NCBI GenBank assembly: GCA_013339765.2
Contig: CM023457.1
Coordinates: forward strand, 74,811,287 to 74,875,286
Length of the DNA stretch: 64,000 bases
Direction: 5' to 3'
Source of the DNA: Haemaphysalis longicornis
Lineage: Eukaryota > Arthropoda > Arachnida > Ixodida > Ixodidae
The position numbers and the translations under genes are program-made. The notes under the pieces were generated by a model. That model was not told where the DNA came from. It did no database searches and saw only the letters and a program-made list of their open reading frames with translations. Below are positions 33,075-43,593 of the stretch, one piece after another (the first letter of the stretch is position 1; the number at the start of each line of letters is the position of its first letter).

Positions 33075-33320
33075 TTCCCACGTGTGGGTGCTATATGGAG
33101 TCGACATACTAAGTATCTGTTTCATGGACTGGCTCGTATGACGCCATTGTTCACGTCACGAAATGTGCAATTTAGCGGGAGATTTAAAATTTTGGCTTAA
33201 ATTGCCTTATTTCTCAGTGAATAAAGCATCATTTGCTTCCGGGAAAGCGCTTAGGGTACTATGAAACACCTAATCTTTCGAATAAAACAAACTTTTGTTT
33301 TCTCTTCATGGCTCCTTTAA

Positions 33321-33665
33321 CATCCTATCCAGCATGGACGAGAAGTTGCAGTTATGCGCTAGGCACCTTATTTCCACAATGAATGCGTGAAAAAATTTGA
33401 AGCTTTCTGCAATTTCGTTTGGTCGTGGGTCATAATACTCGCTTAAAACTTTCACGACCGCATCAAACCTGAGTGTGTTTGGCTTCTGCGGTGCCACTCT
33501 ACCGCATAGCACCTCAATCGTTCTCGACCCAAGTGCGGCGACCAGCAGGGCTCTTTTCCTGGCATCGTCAGTGACTTCGTTTGCTTCAAAATATGCCTCA
33601 ACCTTCACGAGGTACGCTTGCCACTTATCTGTGTCGTCGTTGAATTCCGGAAGGCAGTGACTCAT
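33321..33665 (-). pseudogene. Gag N-terminal/capsid part
   Basis: Begins MSHCLPEFNDDTDKWQAYLV and KVEAYFEANEVTDDARKRAL, then LVAALGSRTIEVLCG and VVKVLSEYYDPRPNEIAESF. This has the layout of Ty3/gypsy Gag capsid regions ('W..y..rle.fF..n.i.d..kk..lLl..lG...y..l..l..P'). It stops at the TTAA element that ends at 33316; the text resumes at 31576. The start Met lies close to the 5' LTR with little leader. Confidence 0.85.
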
Positions 33666-33743
33666 GACTGCCAGTGGGGTGGCTGCTTGCCCGCCTTCAG
33701 GAAACAGCTGGGTCTCGTTCTATGCTGACATCCTCGTCGCCAC

Positions 33744-33941
33744 TGTTGCAACGTGCCCCACGGCTGGGCGGCGCCCGGAAATGCACGCACAGAGTGGCCA
33801 GGGCAAAAGAGAGCGTTTGTTGTCCGGCTTGGGTTTCTATAAGAACGAAAGGCAAGGGAAGGGGGGTGAGGGAGATAAGATTGAAGGCGCGCATGCGTAG
33901 ACTGGCAGCGCTTGTTTAGCGGTGGCCAACAGTTCGTGGCA
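33744..33941 (-). repeat. 5' LTR of the retrotransposon
   Basis: 198 bp; plus strand TGTTGCAACG ... GTTCGTGGCA. Inside the element the next minus-strand bases are GTGGCGACGAGGATGTCAG, at the expected primer-binding-site position; I do not assign the tRNA. Confidence 0.95.
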
Positions 33942-34456
33942 GTGCTAAACATACTGGTTAGGCACATATTGCAGTGACATAAAATGCACATGATTCAACG
34001 TCCTTTCCAACGACAGCAGTTTTTAAAATGTTGTCATAAATGATGGTAGTAAAAAAGATAATCAAAATTAAAATTTTTGCCCATTCATTGAAGAGAGGGA
34101 TTAATTAAGAGGTGTATAACAAGCCGCCAATAGGAAAAATTTCGATGATACATTGGAAGGTAAACATTTCAGAAACACATCCTAGAAAACAACTTGAGTT
34201 GCGCGGAACGATTTGTCAGATATAAAAGAAAAAATTCTAGCAGGTTGGGTGCCCATGCCATGCGGTGAAGCCCAACTTCCACTTCAATATGCGCAATATT
34301 GGGGTGTTCTCTGGAGGAAATCTGGTGGTTTGAGATTATCAGAGGCGCCAGTTTGTCCCCCCGTGTAAAAATTCCTTTTCAATGACGGGACTTTGCATTG
34401 GCGGCCAGCGCAAGATTCAGAAAAGCATGCGATGCGAAGAAACCCACTCGAAGTTA

Positions 34457-34800
34457 AAAATTTCTGCCACCTCCCCTCGCGGGAACCCCTGTATAGATGA
34501 GACGCATAGGGGGTTCCGTTGTTGTTTCTGTTAGGTTGATTCTCCCATCGCGTGAAACGTGCCGTGAACCCCCTGCCGTGGCTATGACGCAATGTGGCGC
34601 GGCTATGACGCAACACAATCCACTTTAATCCAATCCAATCCAATGCCCCTCGCGAGAGAGTTTTCGCCATCGGAGAGGAGAGGGGGTGAGCGGCGGACAG
34701 CGCAGCTCATGCGGCGAGGAGAATGGGGGAGGGGTGTGGACGGACAACAACAACGCCGTATGGAGGGACAAGGCGAGTGAATGAGATGCAGTCGCATCTA
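34457..34800. other. Segment of about 345 bp present only in tandem copy 2
   Basis: Copy 1 runs on without it (compare 26300-26310). It includes AATCC direct repeats (about 34627-34645), a GC-rich part and ends near CGCATCTAAAATG. No TIR or duplication was found, so it may be an insertion of unknown class or a deletion from copy 1. Confidence 0.45.
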
Positions 34801-35439
34801 AAATGAAACTCGGTGAGGGGTGCCTGTTGACGTTCAGAGTCTCTTTATCTCTGACTTGCTATTGTAGCCCTGCTTGCTAGAATGTGGTATACTATGTGCT
34901 GGAATCATGCCCAGCAAGCTTTCACAGAGTATATGTCGTGCGACAAAAAGAGTTCAGCAATAAGAGCCCCTTCACTACAGGGCGGGCTAAGATTTTCAAA
35001 AAGAAACAGTGCGAAACCTGTTGGAGACTTTGTCTGAACAAACACTTCTACTAACAAGAAAACAATTCTACTACTGGGAATACCGTTGTGTGAACACAAA
35101 ATTGGCCTTTGAACAGCTGGTGGTGCGCAAGGCCGATTTGAAGCGCCCTCCGTGTCTGAACTGATATCCAACAACTTGGTGTTATCTTTTGACTTGCAGC
35201 TAGAGCTGTTATCACAGAAGTACGGCATCGATGAAGTGAAATTATGAGCGGCATGCTTTTTTCGAAGAACAGTAGCAGGCAATGCAGGTGCCATTGGGAA
35301 TCGGTTTGAAGTTGGGCAACTGTGTAGTAGCACCAAAAATACGAATTTAACAACACAAAAACAAAAGTGAGACTGCTGGAGATTACCTGAAAATGTCAGA
35401 TCTACTTGTTAGACAAGCGTGGGGCCTTCAGAAATGAGC

Positions 35440-35572
35440 ACGACGAAACCTTCAAAAAGCGCAACACTGAACACAGGGGACAAACAGAACAACAGGATGA
35501 GCGCTCCTGTTCCGTTCTGTCGTTCTGTTTGTCCCATGTTTTTAGTGTTGTGATTTTTGAAGGTTTCTTCAT
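35440..35572. repeat. Hairpin of about 130 bp, possible Penelope-terminus fold-back
   Basis: GAAACCTTCAAAAAGCGCAA and its near-inverse TTGTGATTTTTGAAGGTTTC flank ACAGGGGACAAACAGAAC / GTTCTGTTTGTCCCATGT, with loop GCGCTCCTG. The words for 'ACAGGAC.AGCGCT' recall the terminal repeat at 56885-56915. It is missing from tandem copy 1 and is therefore an insertion. Confidence 0.6.
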
Positions 35573-36219
35573 GCACATTTACCAACAAGCCCAGCTCTTC
35601 ATTCAAAAATGAGTTTTGGCAGAATAAAGCAACCCGATCTCCGAAGCAAAGCTCACTAGGGAATAGCTGGTGCCATTTTCGAGTAATTATTACCTCTCAA
35701 CTCTGTCAAATTACAAAGGTAACTACATAATTTGATATTTGACTTGCTGGGAGCTTCTTGATCAAGAAAGTTTGGTGGTAATGCAGCATAACCACGAGCG
35801 GCATGCTTTTTTGTCAAGTGCAGCAGCCACACCCCTTTTCGCAACAACGCACGCATCTCAGCTCGCAAAAAGTGCCGTAAAAAGTCTCAGTGTCGCCGGA
35901 ACGGGAAAATGTAAACAGATTTTAAAAGTGCAGGGCCTAGGCTAACCGTTGGCATGTTTTGGATGCAAAAGAAATGACTAAAATGTGTCGAAATTGGCAA
36001 TATACAGTATTGATCACCGGCGATCAGTTTGAATAGGCATGGTGACGAAAGAGTTAAATGCGTGTTGCCAACTGTTACAGCATTCTCTGATTGGCTATTT
36101 TGTCTTCATACTCCAGAGTGTTTTATTTGACACCGCCTTCAGTTTGTCGTTCGAAACCTTCCCCAGTTGGTTCACTACTTGGTTGCAAATGGAAATATCC
36201 TCATTTTTTTTTAAATTGA

Positions 36220-36446
36220 TTGCAGGGTTTAACGCGGCGATGCAATGCAGGCGATGAGACGTGCCGTAGTGGAGGGCTCTGGATTAATTTTGACCACCTG
36301 GGGATCTTTAATGTGAGCCAAAATCTCTAAAAAACGGGCGTTTTTGCTTTTCGACCCCATCAGAAAAGCAGCTACCATGGCCAGGAATCAAACCCGCATC
36401 CTCGTGCACAGCAGAGCAATTCTTTAGCTACTGAGCTACCGTGGCA
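36220..36446 (-). mobile_element. tRNA-derived SINE (Ruka-like), diverged copy
   Basis: On the minus strand the head has ACGGTAGCTCAGTAGCTAAA (A box) and GGGTTTGATTCC (B box). The body contains AAAGCAAAAACGCCCG and CCCCAGGTGGTCAAAATTAA, and it ends with GCGTTAAACCC. More substitutions than the copy at 37869. Confidence 0.8.
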
Positions 36447-37215
36447 TTTATTTTTATCTTTTTTTTCCACCTTTGCCATCACAACCCCCCTGGATCATGA
36501 CAAACATCTTTTCTTGTCATTTTTGCTGCTCTTGACATGTCTTCATTCCAAATAAATGTTAAGAGCCAAGCCAGTTACGAAGCGAATGCAAATCAGTACT
36601 CTTCCATAATTGCCAGAGGGACACAGATGGCTTTGAGTAAGTTGCATTGATGCTAGTGCCGGTTTCCTGTCTAGTATATAAAAATCTCTTTATCACCTGA
36701 ACCTTGTTCACAGATCAGCACTCGCGCTTTAGCACTAAAGCTTGTCCAGTTCTTGTCCCAGTGCCAGGAACCTGTTCTGTTGTGCTGAACACTGGTTTCT
36801 CGCCTTAAGCTTCGTGTCACCTTGTCCGCAGCCACCTCTTGTTCGGGCCAGCTACCTGTTTCTTCTGGACTGAGCGACCGCTGCTTGCGACCCTGGCATG
36901 CTGGGCCTGGTGCTCTCCCCTGGCTGCATGATGCAGGCTTGTGACAGTGCCATGCCGGGCCTGGCGCTCCAGACTTGCCCTGCGAGGTGCCCGGGCTCCT
37001 CTGCTGTACAGCATCATGGTACTGCTGTACCACATCGCAGAGAGCCACCAGTGCTGTATCTGTGAGCTAACAACCATCAACCCCACCCCCACCCCCCCTT
37101 CCCGCACACTGTGAGCTCGTTCTCTGCTTGGTGCCTGTGTCTTCTCTGTCTTCTTGCCCTGAGACTTCTCTGCTAAGACCTTGCATAGGACTGCTGCCTT
37201 GTGTTTTTTTTATGT
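36447..37215. other. No recognised gene; possible LTR- or promoter-like segment
   Basis: A TATATAAAAATCTC word at about 36675 is followed by a C/T-rich stretch (36700-37180). A minus-strand frame of about 125 codons over it is S/Q/G-rich and shows no domain. It could be a solo LTR but I found no convincing ends or duplication. Confidence 0.25.
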
Positions 37216-37757
37216 GCAGACCACTTTAGGGGCTCACCTTGTCGTCGTAGCTCGCTCGCTGGACCCAAGTAGCGCCCCACGGCGTTCCGTCGTATCGGCT
37301 GTCGTCATGGTGCAACCCAGAGGCTTCGAAAGCCAAGCGGTTTGTATAGTCATTAGCGTACGAAACTCGTGAGCCGCTGCTGCTTGTCGTACATCTCCAT
37401 GTTGTTTAGGGCAAAGAAAACTGCAGGTACGCTTGGGGCAAAATATACGTAATTAACCGGCAGCACCTGTGCTCATTTAGTTCGGAACGCTCGTTGGGTT
37501 GGTTTTTACGATAGTAAATGAAAAAACGTTGCAGTGCAACGCTGGCACGTGCGGGAGGAAAAACAGGCATAAAAAGAACAGAACTCCCGCTGGCGCAGTT
37601 TCAGGCAGAGGGCACGCGAGCACTGCGAAGGCGGGAAATTTGAAATGCGTTGGGCGGTAGCAGTGAGCGGATAACAATGCTACAGCCCTTTACGGCGAAT
37701 CACTGCTCTACACTTCCGACAGCTTTCACATTGAGTGGAATGGCTATAATTTTTTTC
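37216..37757 (+). repeat. Dispersed repeat family A, copy 3
   Basis: Full-length partner of the copies at 8163 and 20385; ends with ATTGAGTGGAATGGCTATAA then a T run at about 37750. Confidence 0.75.
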
Positions 37758-37868
37758 CTATTGTTTCTCCTGATATCTTTTTTTCCCCTTGTTTTGGGGC
37801 GAGGACCTTTGGTGTCTCATCAAACTCGAAACGTGATGGTAGTCGTCAAAGGTGGCAGCGTTGGCAAT

Positions 37869-38116
37869 AAATTGATTGATGATCTGATTGTGGGGTTTAA
37901 CGCGCCGACGCAACGCAGGCGATGAGGCGCGCCGTAGTGGAGGGCTCCGGATTAATTTTGACCACCTGGGGATCATTAGCGTGTGCCGAAATCTCGTACA
38001 CACGGGCGTTTTTGCTTTTCGCCTCCATCAGAAAAGCGGCCGCCGCGGCCGGGAATCGAACCCGCGACCTCGTGCTCAGCAGCGCAACGCCTTAGCCACT
38101 GAGCCACCGCGGCGGG
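37869..38116 (-). mobile_element. tRNA-derived SINE (Ruka-like), intact copy
   Basis: Minus strand: CGCGGTGGCTCAGTGGCTAA (A box), GCGGGTTCGATTCCCG (B box), then a body with GATGGAGGCGAAAAGC, AAAACGCCCGTGTG, ATCCCCAGGTGGTCAAAATT and CCGGAGCCCTCCACTACGGC, ending in a GCGTTAAACCCC and a short ATCAAT-rich tail. The tRNA-like head plus unrelated body defines a SINE. The name Ruka is from memory of tick SINEs and was not checked. Confidence 0.9.
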
Positions 38117-38177
38117 TAGCGTTGGCAATAACACAAACCATACCAAAATGACGGTCGCTGCAAAATACGTTGGCATC

Positions 38178-38258
38178 ATGTGGGATTTGAACTCGGGTTG
38201 CCGGAGCAGTAGTTAAATGCTTTAACTACAGCGCTAACCCAGCACCCTGCCAGACTGG
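38178..38258 (-). other. tRNA-like module
   Basis: Minus strand reads GGTTAGCGCTGTAGTTAAAG (A-box-like) and CCCGAGTTCAAATCCCACAT (B box) about 35 bases later. The intervening part could form an anticodon arm. Probably a tRNA pseudogene or SINE head; no element ends were found. Confidence 0.4.
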
Positions 38259-38555
38259 AACAAGAATTAGCTGGATACATGCTCCGTGATCCGTGACAGG
38301 TGCGCACAGTGGTGTGTGCAGAAAACTGGTGCACAAGGAGGAGAGCTTTCACTGTGGGAAAGCTGCAGCGTGGAGTACGGCCAGTCTGTCTGTTGGAGTA
38401 ACTCTCATTAAAAGGCAAAGAAAGAGGGACACAAACATGAGGTGGCCGTAAAGAAGTCTTTGATAATTGCTCAGTCTTCAAACAGCATAAATGTCCGAGC
38501 AATTTTTTCCGTTTACCACGTGTTTCCCCTTTTTAGTGTGCAGCTCCGAAACGCC

Positions 38556-38558
38556 AAC

Positions 38559-38589
<31 letters not shown>

Positions 38590-38783
38590 AGGGTTTAACG
38601 CGCCGACGCACGCGGGTCGATGAGGCGCGCCGTAGTGGAGGGCTCCGGATTAATTTTGACCACCTGGGGATCTTTAACGTGCGCCGAAATCTCGTACACA
38701 CGGGCGTTTTTGCTTTTCGCCTCCATCAGAAAAGCGGCCGCCGCGACTGGGAATCGAACCCGCGACCTCGTGCTGAGCAGTGC
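38556..38783 (-). mobile_element. tRNA-derived SINE (Ruka-like), head-truncated, with ATTG simple-repeat tail
   Basis: Same body as the copy at 37869, including CAAAATTAATCCGGAGCCC. Its tail is a run of about eight TTGA/ATTG units (38558-38588). On the other side it stops just after the B box, exactly where the next TTAA element starts, so the A box is missing. Confidence 0.88.
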
Positions 38784-38788
38784 CTAAA

Positions 38789-39330
38789 TGCCAACTGCAC
38801 TCAAGATTTCGCCCTCTTGAAAACACTATATCCGTATAGTCTGCCAAAAAAAGAAAGCAACATGCAAAATACTACAGCTGAAATACACGCTTGGACGCCG
38901 CAAGCGATCAGCAAAAATCGGCGATTTTGAACCGAAATCGAGGAGAGCGCGGCCATTGAGGTGATGTTGCAGGCGGCCAGCGAGCGGCCGGACGATCAGC
39001 AGTTTGGGAGCAAGCCTGCACACAAGCTCTATGCGCGCGCGTGGCAGCAAATGGGTGAAGCGTGCGCAGCAGAGCTCGACTGGTTTTCCATATGCCTGGC
39101 TGGCCAGAGGAAGAAGCCCCGGTGTGCTGGAGCGTCACAAGTGCGTCATGGCAGCTTACGCGATGCGCTGGGTGGTGCAGCGTGGTCTGCAGCGGATCTT
39201 TTTTAAACGCTTCTTATTTAATTAACGAGGCGTTTCACGAGGCTACCACTCATGGCCTAGCTGATTTGGTGGTACTTACTACACATTCAAAATAAATTTG
39301 CTCGAGGTGAAATTTGAGTGCAGTTGGCTT
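38789..39330 (+). mobile_element. TTAA-type element with GCCAACTGCACTCAA termini, complete copy
   Basis: The left end TGCCAACTGCACTCAAGATT follows TAAA (altered TTAA) at 38785-38788; the right end in reverse complement AAGCCAACTGCACTCAAATT lies next to TTAA at 39331-39334. The body matches the copy at 10003-10493. About 540 bp, non-coding. Confidence 0.78.
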
Positions 39331-39334
39331 TTAA

Positions 39335-39816
39335 CTCTTTTATGACCGCGCCATAGGCCATCGTTCATGAGTGAACGATGAGCTTCAAACCTCCTGTGAA
39401 AGCTAAAAACGGCGCTTTGCGGACAACTAACGCCATCTGGCGTATTTAGGTATTGAAAACTCATTTTCTCATTTCAATATTGTTTGTTTCCGTTTCGTGA
39501 ACGCAGACGGCATCGGGAGTAAAATTTGGACCCAAGGCAGCGGCGAGTTGGGTAAAAATGGCGTCCTGTTTTGCTGTTCACTCCACAAAGGCGGAGAGCT
39601 CTTTCAGGGACTTCGACCGCTGCTGCTGCTGATTTTATATACCCCATCAGAAGTGATAACTCCAGCAACGATGTGGATTCTTTATTTTCTCGCCTTATGC
39701 AGGATGGATATAACAGCTGATCCCAGATATGTCGAAGTAGGTGTTGTGTGTGTGTATCGAACTCTTGTTCAGTGACACACCTCATATATCAGACAGTGCG
39801 CCGCAAGTGTACAGTC
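39335..39816. other. No recognised feature
   Basis: GTTCATGAGTGAAC hairpin at about 39362-39377. No ORF with a recognisable domain. Confidence 0.5.
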
Positions 39817-40322
39817 AGGATCAATTTGAAGGTTATCGTGGGAGCACCGACCAAGCAAGACGACAGCGCCGTTCCGTGGCACTTTTTTTCATTGGCGAAG
39901 ACGAGATTATGCTACCCTCCCTCACCCCTTGGCTGTTGCATAGAATTCGCTCACCCCTTCTGCAAGGGCCGACTGCCACATTCTTTTTCTTCATTCCTTC
40001 TTGCGGCATTGCGGAAGCAAAACACAATTTTTTTTTTTATACTAGAATGCTCCGGCATGTCAGCATAGTTGCCCTGAGAAGGCTGCGTATCAGTTAGAAG
40101 TATATCGATGACGGGAGGAACGAATAAAGAAAAAAGAAACGAGCGTGGCCGTTATCGCTTCTAATGGTAGTGCGCGCACTGCATGGAACAGCCAAGAGAG
40201 AAGCAAACGTAGCATAGTCTCCTTTTGGCTTATGCTAAAAAGTGTCACATAACGGCACTGTCGTCTCCATCGGTCGGCGCTCCCGCAATAACCTTCAAAT
40301 TGATCCCAACTGTACCTGCCTG
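39817..40322. repeat. Fold-back inverted repeat, arms about 230 bp
   Basis: ATCAATTTGAAGGTTATCGT (39828) and, in reverse complement from the right arm, ATCAATTTGAAGGTTATTGC (about 40285-40304) begin two arms that stay alignable through ACGACAG.GCCGTT, TATGCTAC and CTTGGCTGTT..AT. Identity is roughly 65-75% by eye. The spacer is about 40 bp. Class unknown; could be two copies of one repeat inserted in opposite directions. Confidence 0.65.
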
Positions 40323-43092
40323 GTAGTGGTCTGTGTTCTGGCAATGACTTCTTGCGTGTGCTACAGCGCTTGGGGAGGTAAGCATCGCATCACTTGGGTT
40401 CTTTCACAGATGCTGGCAGCACTTGCATGGGGGATATATGTATGGTAACAAGTGCAGGGAGTGGTTGGGTGGGTAAAGCAATAAGAGGGGAGGGGAAACC
40501 AAAACCAACTGGAGATGCTTTGTTTCTGCATGCTTGAGTGGTGATTGCTTGAGCAGTGGTGGCTCTGCTGGCACAAGAAGACTGGTGGCTATTGTACTTT
40601 TTTGTTTAGTGGTATCATGTTATGCATTTTGGAACTACAAACGTGGAAAAAAAAATGAAGAAATTCGGCTTTAGAGAGGAAGCCCAACGTTGTTCGACGT
40701 GTGGGTTTTGCCGATTTTTTCCCTTGTTTAGGTTGCACAGGCAGCTGGGATTCCGTTTATTAATTGTATCTGTTGTGGTACTGAACATGGAGGGTTGTTA
40801 ATGGCGGGGTAATGCATGGTACCAGAGAAGTTGCGTGGCTCGAGAGACGGAGTTCATTCAAAGCAACGTGGTGCCCACAAATTTGCAGTGTTTTGTCCTT
40901 GAACATGATATGTGGTGCCTGCGTCCGGAAACTTTGTTTGTGAAGTAAACTTTTGGACTCGTAGCTGTGCTTGACGGTGAGCTCGTGAGCCTCGGGAATA
41001 GATCGGTTGAGTGCAAGTTGCAGCCTGCACTGCACCGGTGCAACATGTGCAGGCAGCGTCCGATACCAGGACTGGTTACGATTGCACACGCGTAATAATA
41101 ATTGCGTAGCTGAACTGAAATTTGATGCCAAAAGCGAGGGGGCTAAACGTAGCAACATTACTCAATTTACAATCTGGGTGAACGTGCACCTCGGGGAGTG
41201 AACATGCGCCTTGGCTGTTGAAAGTGTGACCTTATACTTTCAACGGGTCAGTTTTAGAATGGGTTTCTCAACTTTAGATCATATTCATGCTATTTAACCA
41301 GGTGATCGAAAAATAATCAGAGTATAATAAATCATTGTACATGGCATTTATACGTTATGAAAAAAGTGTTTGTCTTGCAAAAAGGCTCTTTCAGTGTTGT
41401 GTGTGTATCAAGCTGATTAATATTTGTACTTGCCTCACAAAGTTGCTAAAATTTTGATTTTTCAGGACCCTAAGATGCTGCAATAAACATCGTTAGCTGG
41501 TCCAAAGTGAGGTTCTTGTTTTCCAACATCGAAATGTTGCTGCTCCAGAAACTGCTCTCAAATTTGTTTGAGCTGTCTCACACCTGATAGTTCTTGTTTG
41601 CAATGAGACATATTCATGTGCCATTTACCAAACTGATGCCCCAATCCAACCTCTAGGTTCGTTCCTTTGTTGTTCTCATAAATTGGTATTACTGAGGGAA
41701 TATAAACCACACATGCAGGAAGGCACATATTTTATTATGCATGCAGTACAGTATTTACAATGGAGCCCTCACCAAAAAAAAGGCGCCTCAAAGCAGCTTT
41801 GTTTTTTTTTTTTCCCAGCAGTCTGGTCGGTTTTCATGAACGGGAGTTCACTGTTCTTCCTTGTAAAAAGAAGTCCTTGCACATCACGCAGTAGCATTTA
41901 ATTAGCTTAGCAGTAACAAATTCATGGCACTCGTTACAACCTAATCCAGGCACTGGAATCTCTTAAAGCCTGTCTGTCATTTGCCACAAAGTATTAGTGA
42001 TTACAGCACGTGTTTCGAGTGTATCATGCACAACTTCTTCAATTTCTTTGATTAAGGTGTGCAGCCTGTAGCAGGGCTCTTAAAGGCAACTTGGCTTGAA
42101 CGATCTCAACGCAGTCAAGCATCTCCAGTTGAATGCTGTGCCCTCTGGCTTTAAATGGTGAAGAGAAGCTGTGAGCATGATAGGGCATTCTTTGCACATT
42201 GCTTTTGTTGCACCTAGCCCGCAAGGTAGTAAACTACCACCTCATGCGCACTTGCTTTTTCATGGTCACGGTCACATTTGTCACAGCAAACCCCTCGGAA
42301 CAAATCATTTTTGCTTCATGTCTGTTTTTTATTGCAAAGGGCTACGGTCATGTGATCAATGCAGGCAGTAGCGTTATGAGCGTTACACCGCTCTTAATAG
42401 TCTGTTCCTGCCTCACTTCATCTGTTTTCAGCCAAATAGAAGATTCAGGCGGGTATGGTGTAGACAGTGTGGTGGTTATTTGGCAAAGCAACTGCCCAAG
42501 GGCGTACCTGCGAATAATAAACTGACTGTACGTTTGGCTATTTTGAAGGGGAGAGAGCGAAACAAAATGAAGTATGCTGGGGCTACTCCAGTACGATCTG
42601 CTCGCCAAATGCTCAAAGCGACTATGTTAAAAACGGAAGTTTCAAAACATCATAAACGTTGCAAGCGTGCAGGTTGAAATTTTGCCCCCCTATTGATATG
42701 CATAATCGGAATGGGATGCTCTCTGTTCATTTTGTGAAGAAGCAGTTTGAAATGTACAAATGCCGATTTGAACCTTTTTGTTGACCTAGTCTGATAGTAA
42801 GGACACAGTGAACTTCAACGTGCAAATCGTTCTGTTGATTTGAAAAGTACGTCCGCATTGTTGCAATGGTAAGGGCAGTGTGAGTGCCCTTACCATTATG
42901 GTGAGCATTATGGTGCAGGGGTGACTATCACTGAAAATGGCTGAGCATAATGTTGGGGGTGTATAAAAACCAAAAGTACCTGTTTTTGCGGGCATTTAAC
43001 TGAGCCTAAAAAACTTTCTGGTGGCCTAAATTGATCCATAGCCCTCAATAAACCACGTTCCTTATACTAGCCCAGGGGCCCCTTTTACAAAT
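40323..43092. other. No recognised gene or element
   Basis: Short open frames on both strands, none with a domain I know. T10-plus run at about 41805. A CTTACCATTATGG duplication appears near 42870-42905. Confidence 0.45.
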
Positions 43093-43593
43093 TTATACCC
43101 CTGTCACACGGGCACTTTCAATCGCGATTGAAGTGAATCGCGATCGAGTTTTCGAACGCGCTCGACGCACTGCCGCTGCTACACGGCCCGTTTCAATCGT
43201 GATCGAAAAGTTGCACCGGTTGCACTCGTGTACGCTAGATGGAGGTAACATTGTACTTGCGGCCGGCGTCTGGTAACTTCTCGCGGTCGTAGGTATACGT
43301 AACTATGTAAATGTTACCTCACGCTTATTTGGGTCAAGTTATTTGACACAGTTTGTAGCGTTAGTTGAAGTTTTCACCTTCTGTGTCATTACTGAGTGGG
43401 GACGAGAGTATCGCCGCTTTCGTTCGATCGTGCTTGGAAGCCTCGATCGCGCTTGAGAAACCAGGATTGAGTTCGAGCGGGATCAAGCTCGATCACGATT
43501 GAAACTGCCGTGTAGCATTGTGCCCGATCCAGATTGAGCTCGATCCGGATCGACTCAATCACAATTGAAAGTGCCCGTGTGACAGGGGTATAA
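43093..43593. mobile_element. 501-bp MITE with TATACCCCTGTCACACGG termini
   Basis: TTATACCCCTGTCACACGGG at 43093 and its inverse at about 43574-43593 belong to a TIR that stays nearly perfect through CACTTTCAAT. Subterminal regions contain many copies of ATCGCGATTGA, GATCGAG and GAGCTCGATC-type words in both directions. No ORF. A TTA/TAA or TA target cannot be separated from the terminus. Confidence 0.88.

Larger units (their letters stand above)
31581..33316. mobile_element. 1.74-kb TTAA element (AGGAGCCATGAAGA family) with a THAP remnant
   Basis: TTAA at 31577-31580 and 33317-33320. The left terminus AGGAGCCATGAAGAGAAAGC and right terminus in reverse complement AGGAGCCATGAAGAGAAAAC match the elements at 2645 and 193. 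Similarity to those spans its outer parts; the middle (about 31900-33120) is unique in this window and holds a decayed THAP domain at 32290-32595 and a minus-strand open frame at 32705-33074. It splits the gag region, so insertion post-dates the retrotransposon. This is the longest and most gene-like member of the family here. Confidence 0.9.
27463..33941 (-). mobile_element. Ty3/gypsy-type LTR retrotransposon, complete ends, decayed coding
   Basis: The element has two 198-bp LTRs and a 5-bp target duplication GTGCT (27458-27462 and 33942-33946). On the minus strand the order is LTR, gag, (TTAA element), zinc knuckles and protease, first RT part, (insert), rest of RT, RNase H, integrase, polypurine tract, LTR. 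Integrase after RNase H is the Ty3/gypsy (Metaviridae) order. No envelope-like ORF is present. Frameshifts, two or more stops and two insertions make it non-autonomous. LTRs differ at about 9 of 198 positions by eye, implying a not very recent insertion. Confidence 0.95.
27396..36040 (+). repeat. Tandem unit, copy 2, broken by an LTR retrotransposon and smaller inserts
   Basis: Copy 2 comprises 27396-27462, then 33947 to about 36040 (GTGCT at 33942-33946 is the target duplication of the retrotransposon). Two further segments here have no counterpart in copy 1: about 34457-34800, and a hairpin at 35440-35572. Otherwise the landmark order follows copy 1. Confidence 0.75.

Noticed and set aside
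36660..37110. Solo LTR with TATA box
   Set aside because: No matching TG...CA ends, target duplication or second copy in the window; kept only as a low-confidence note.
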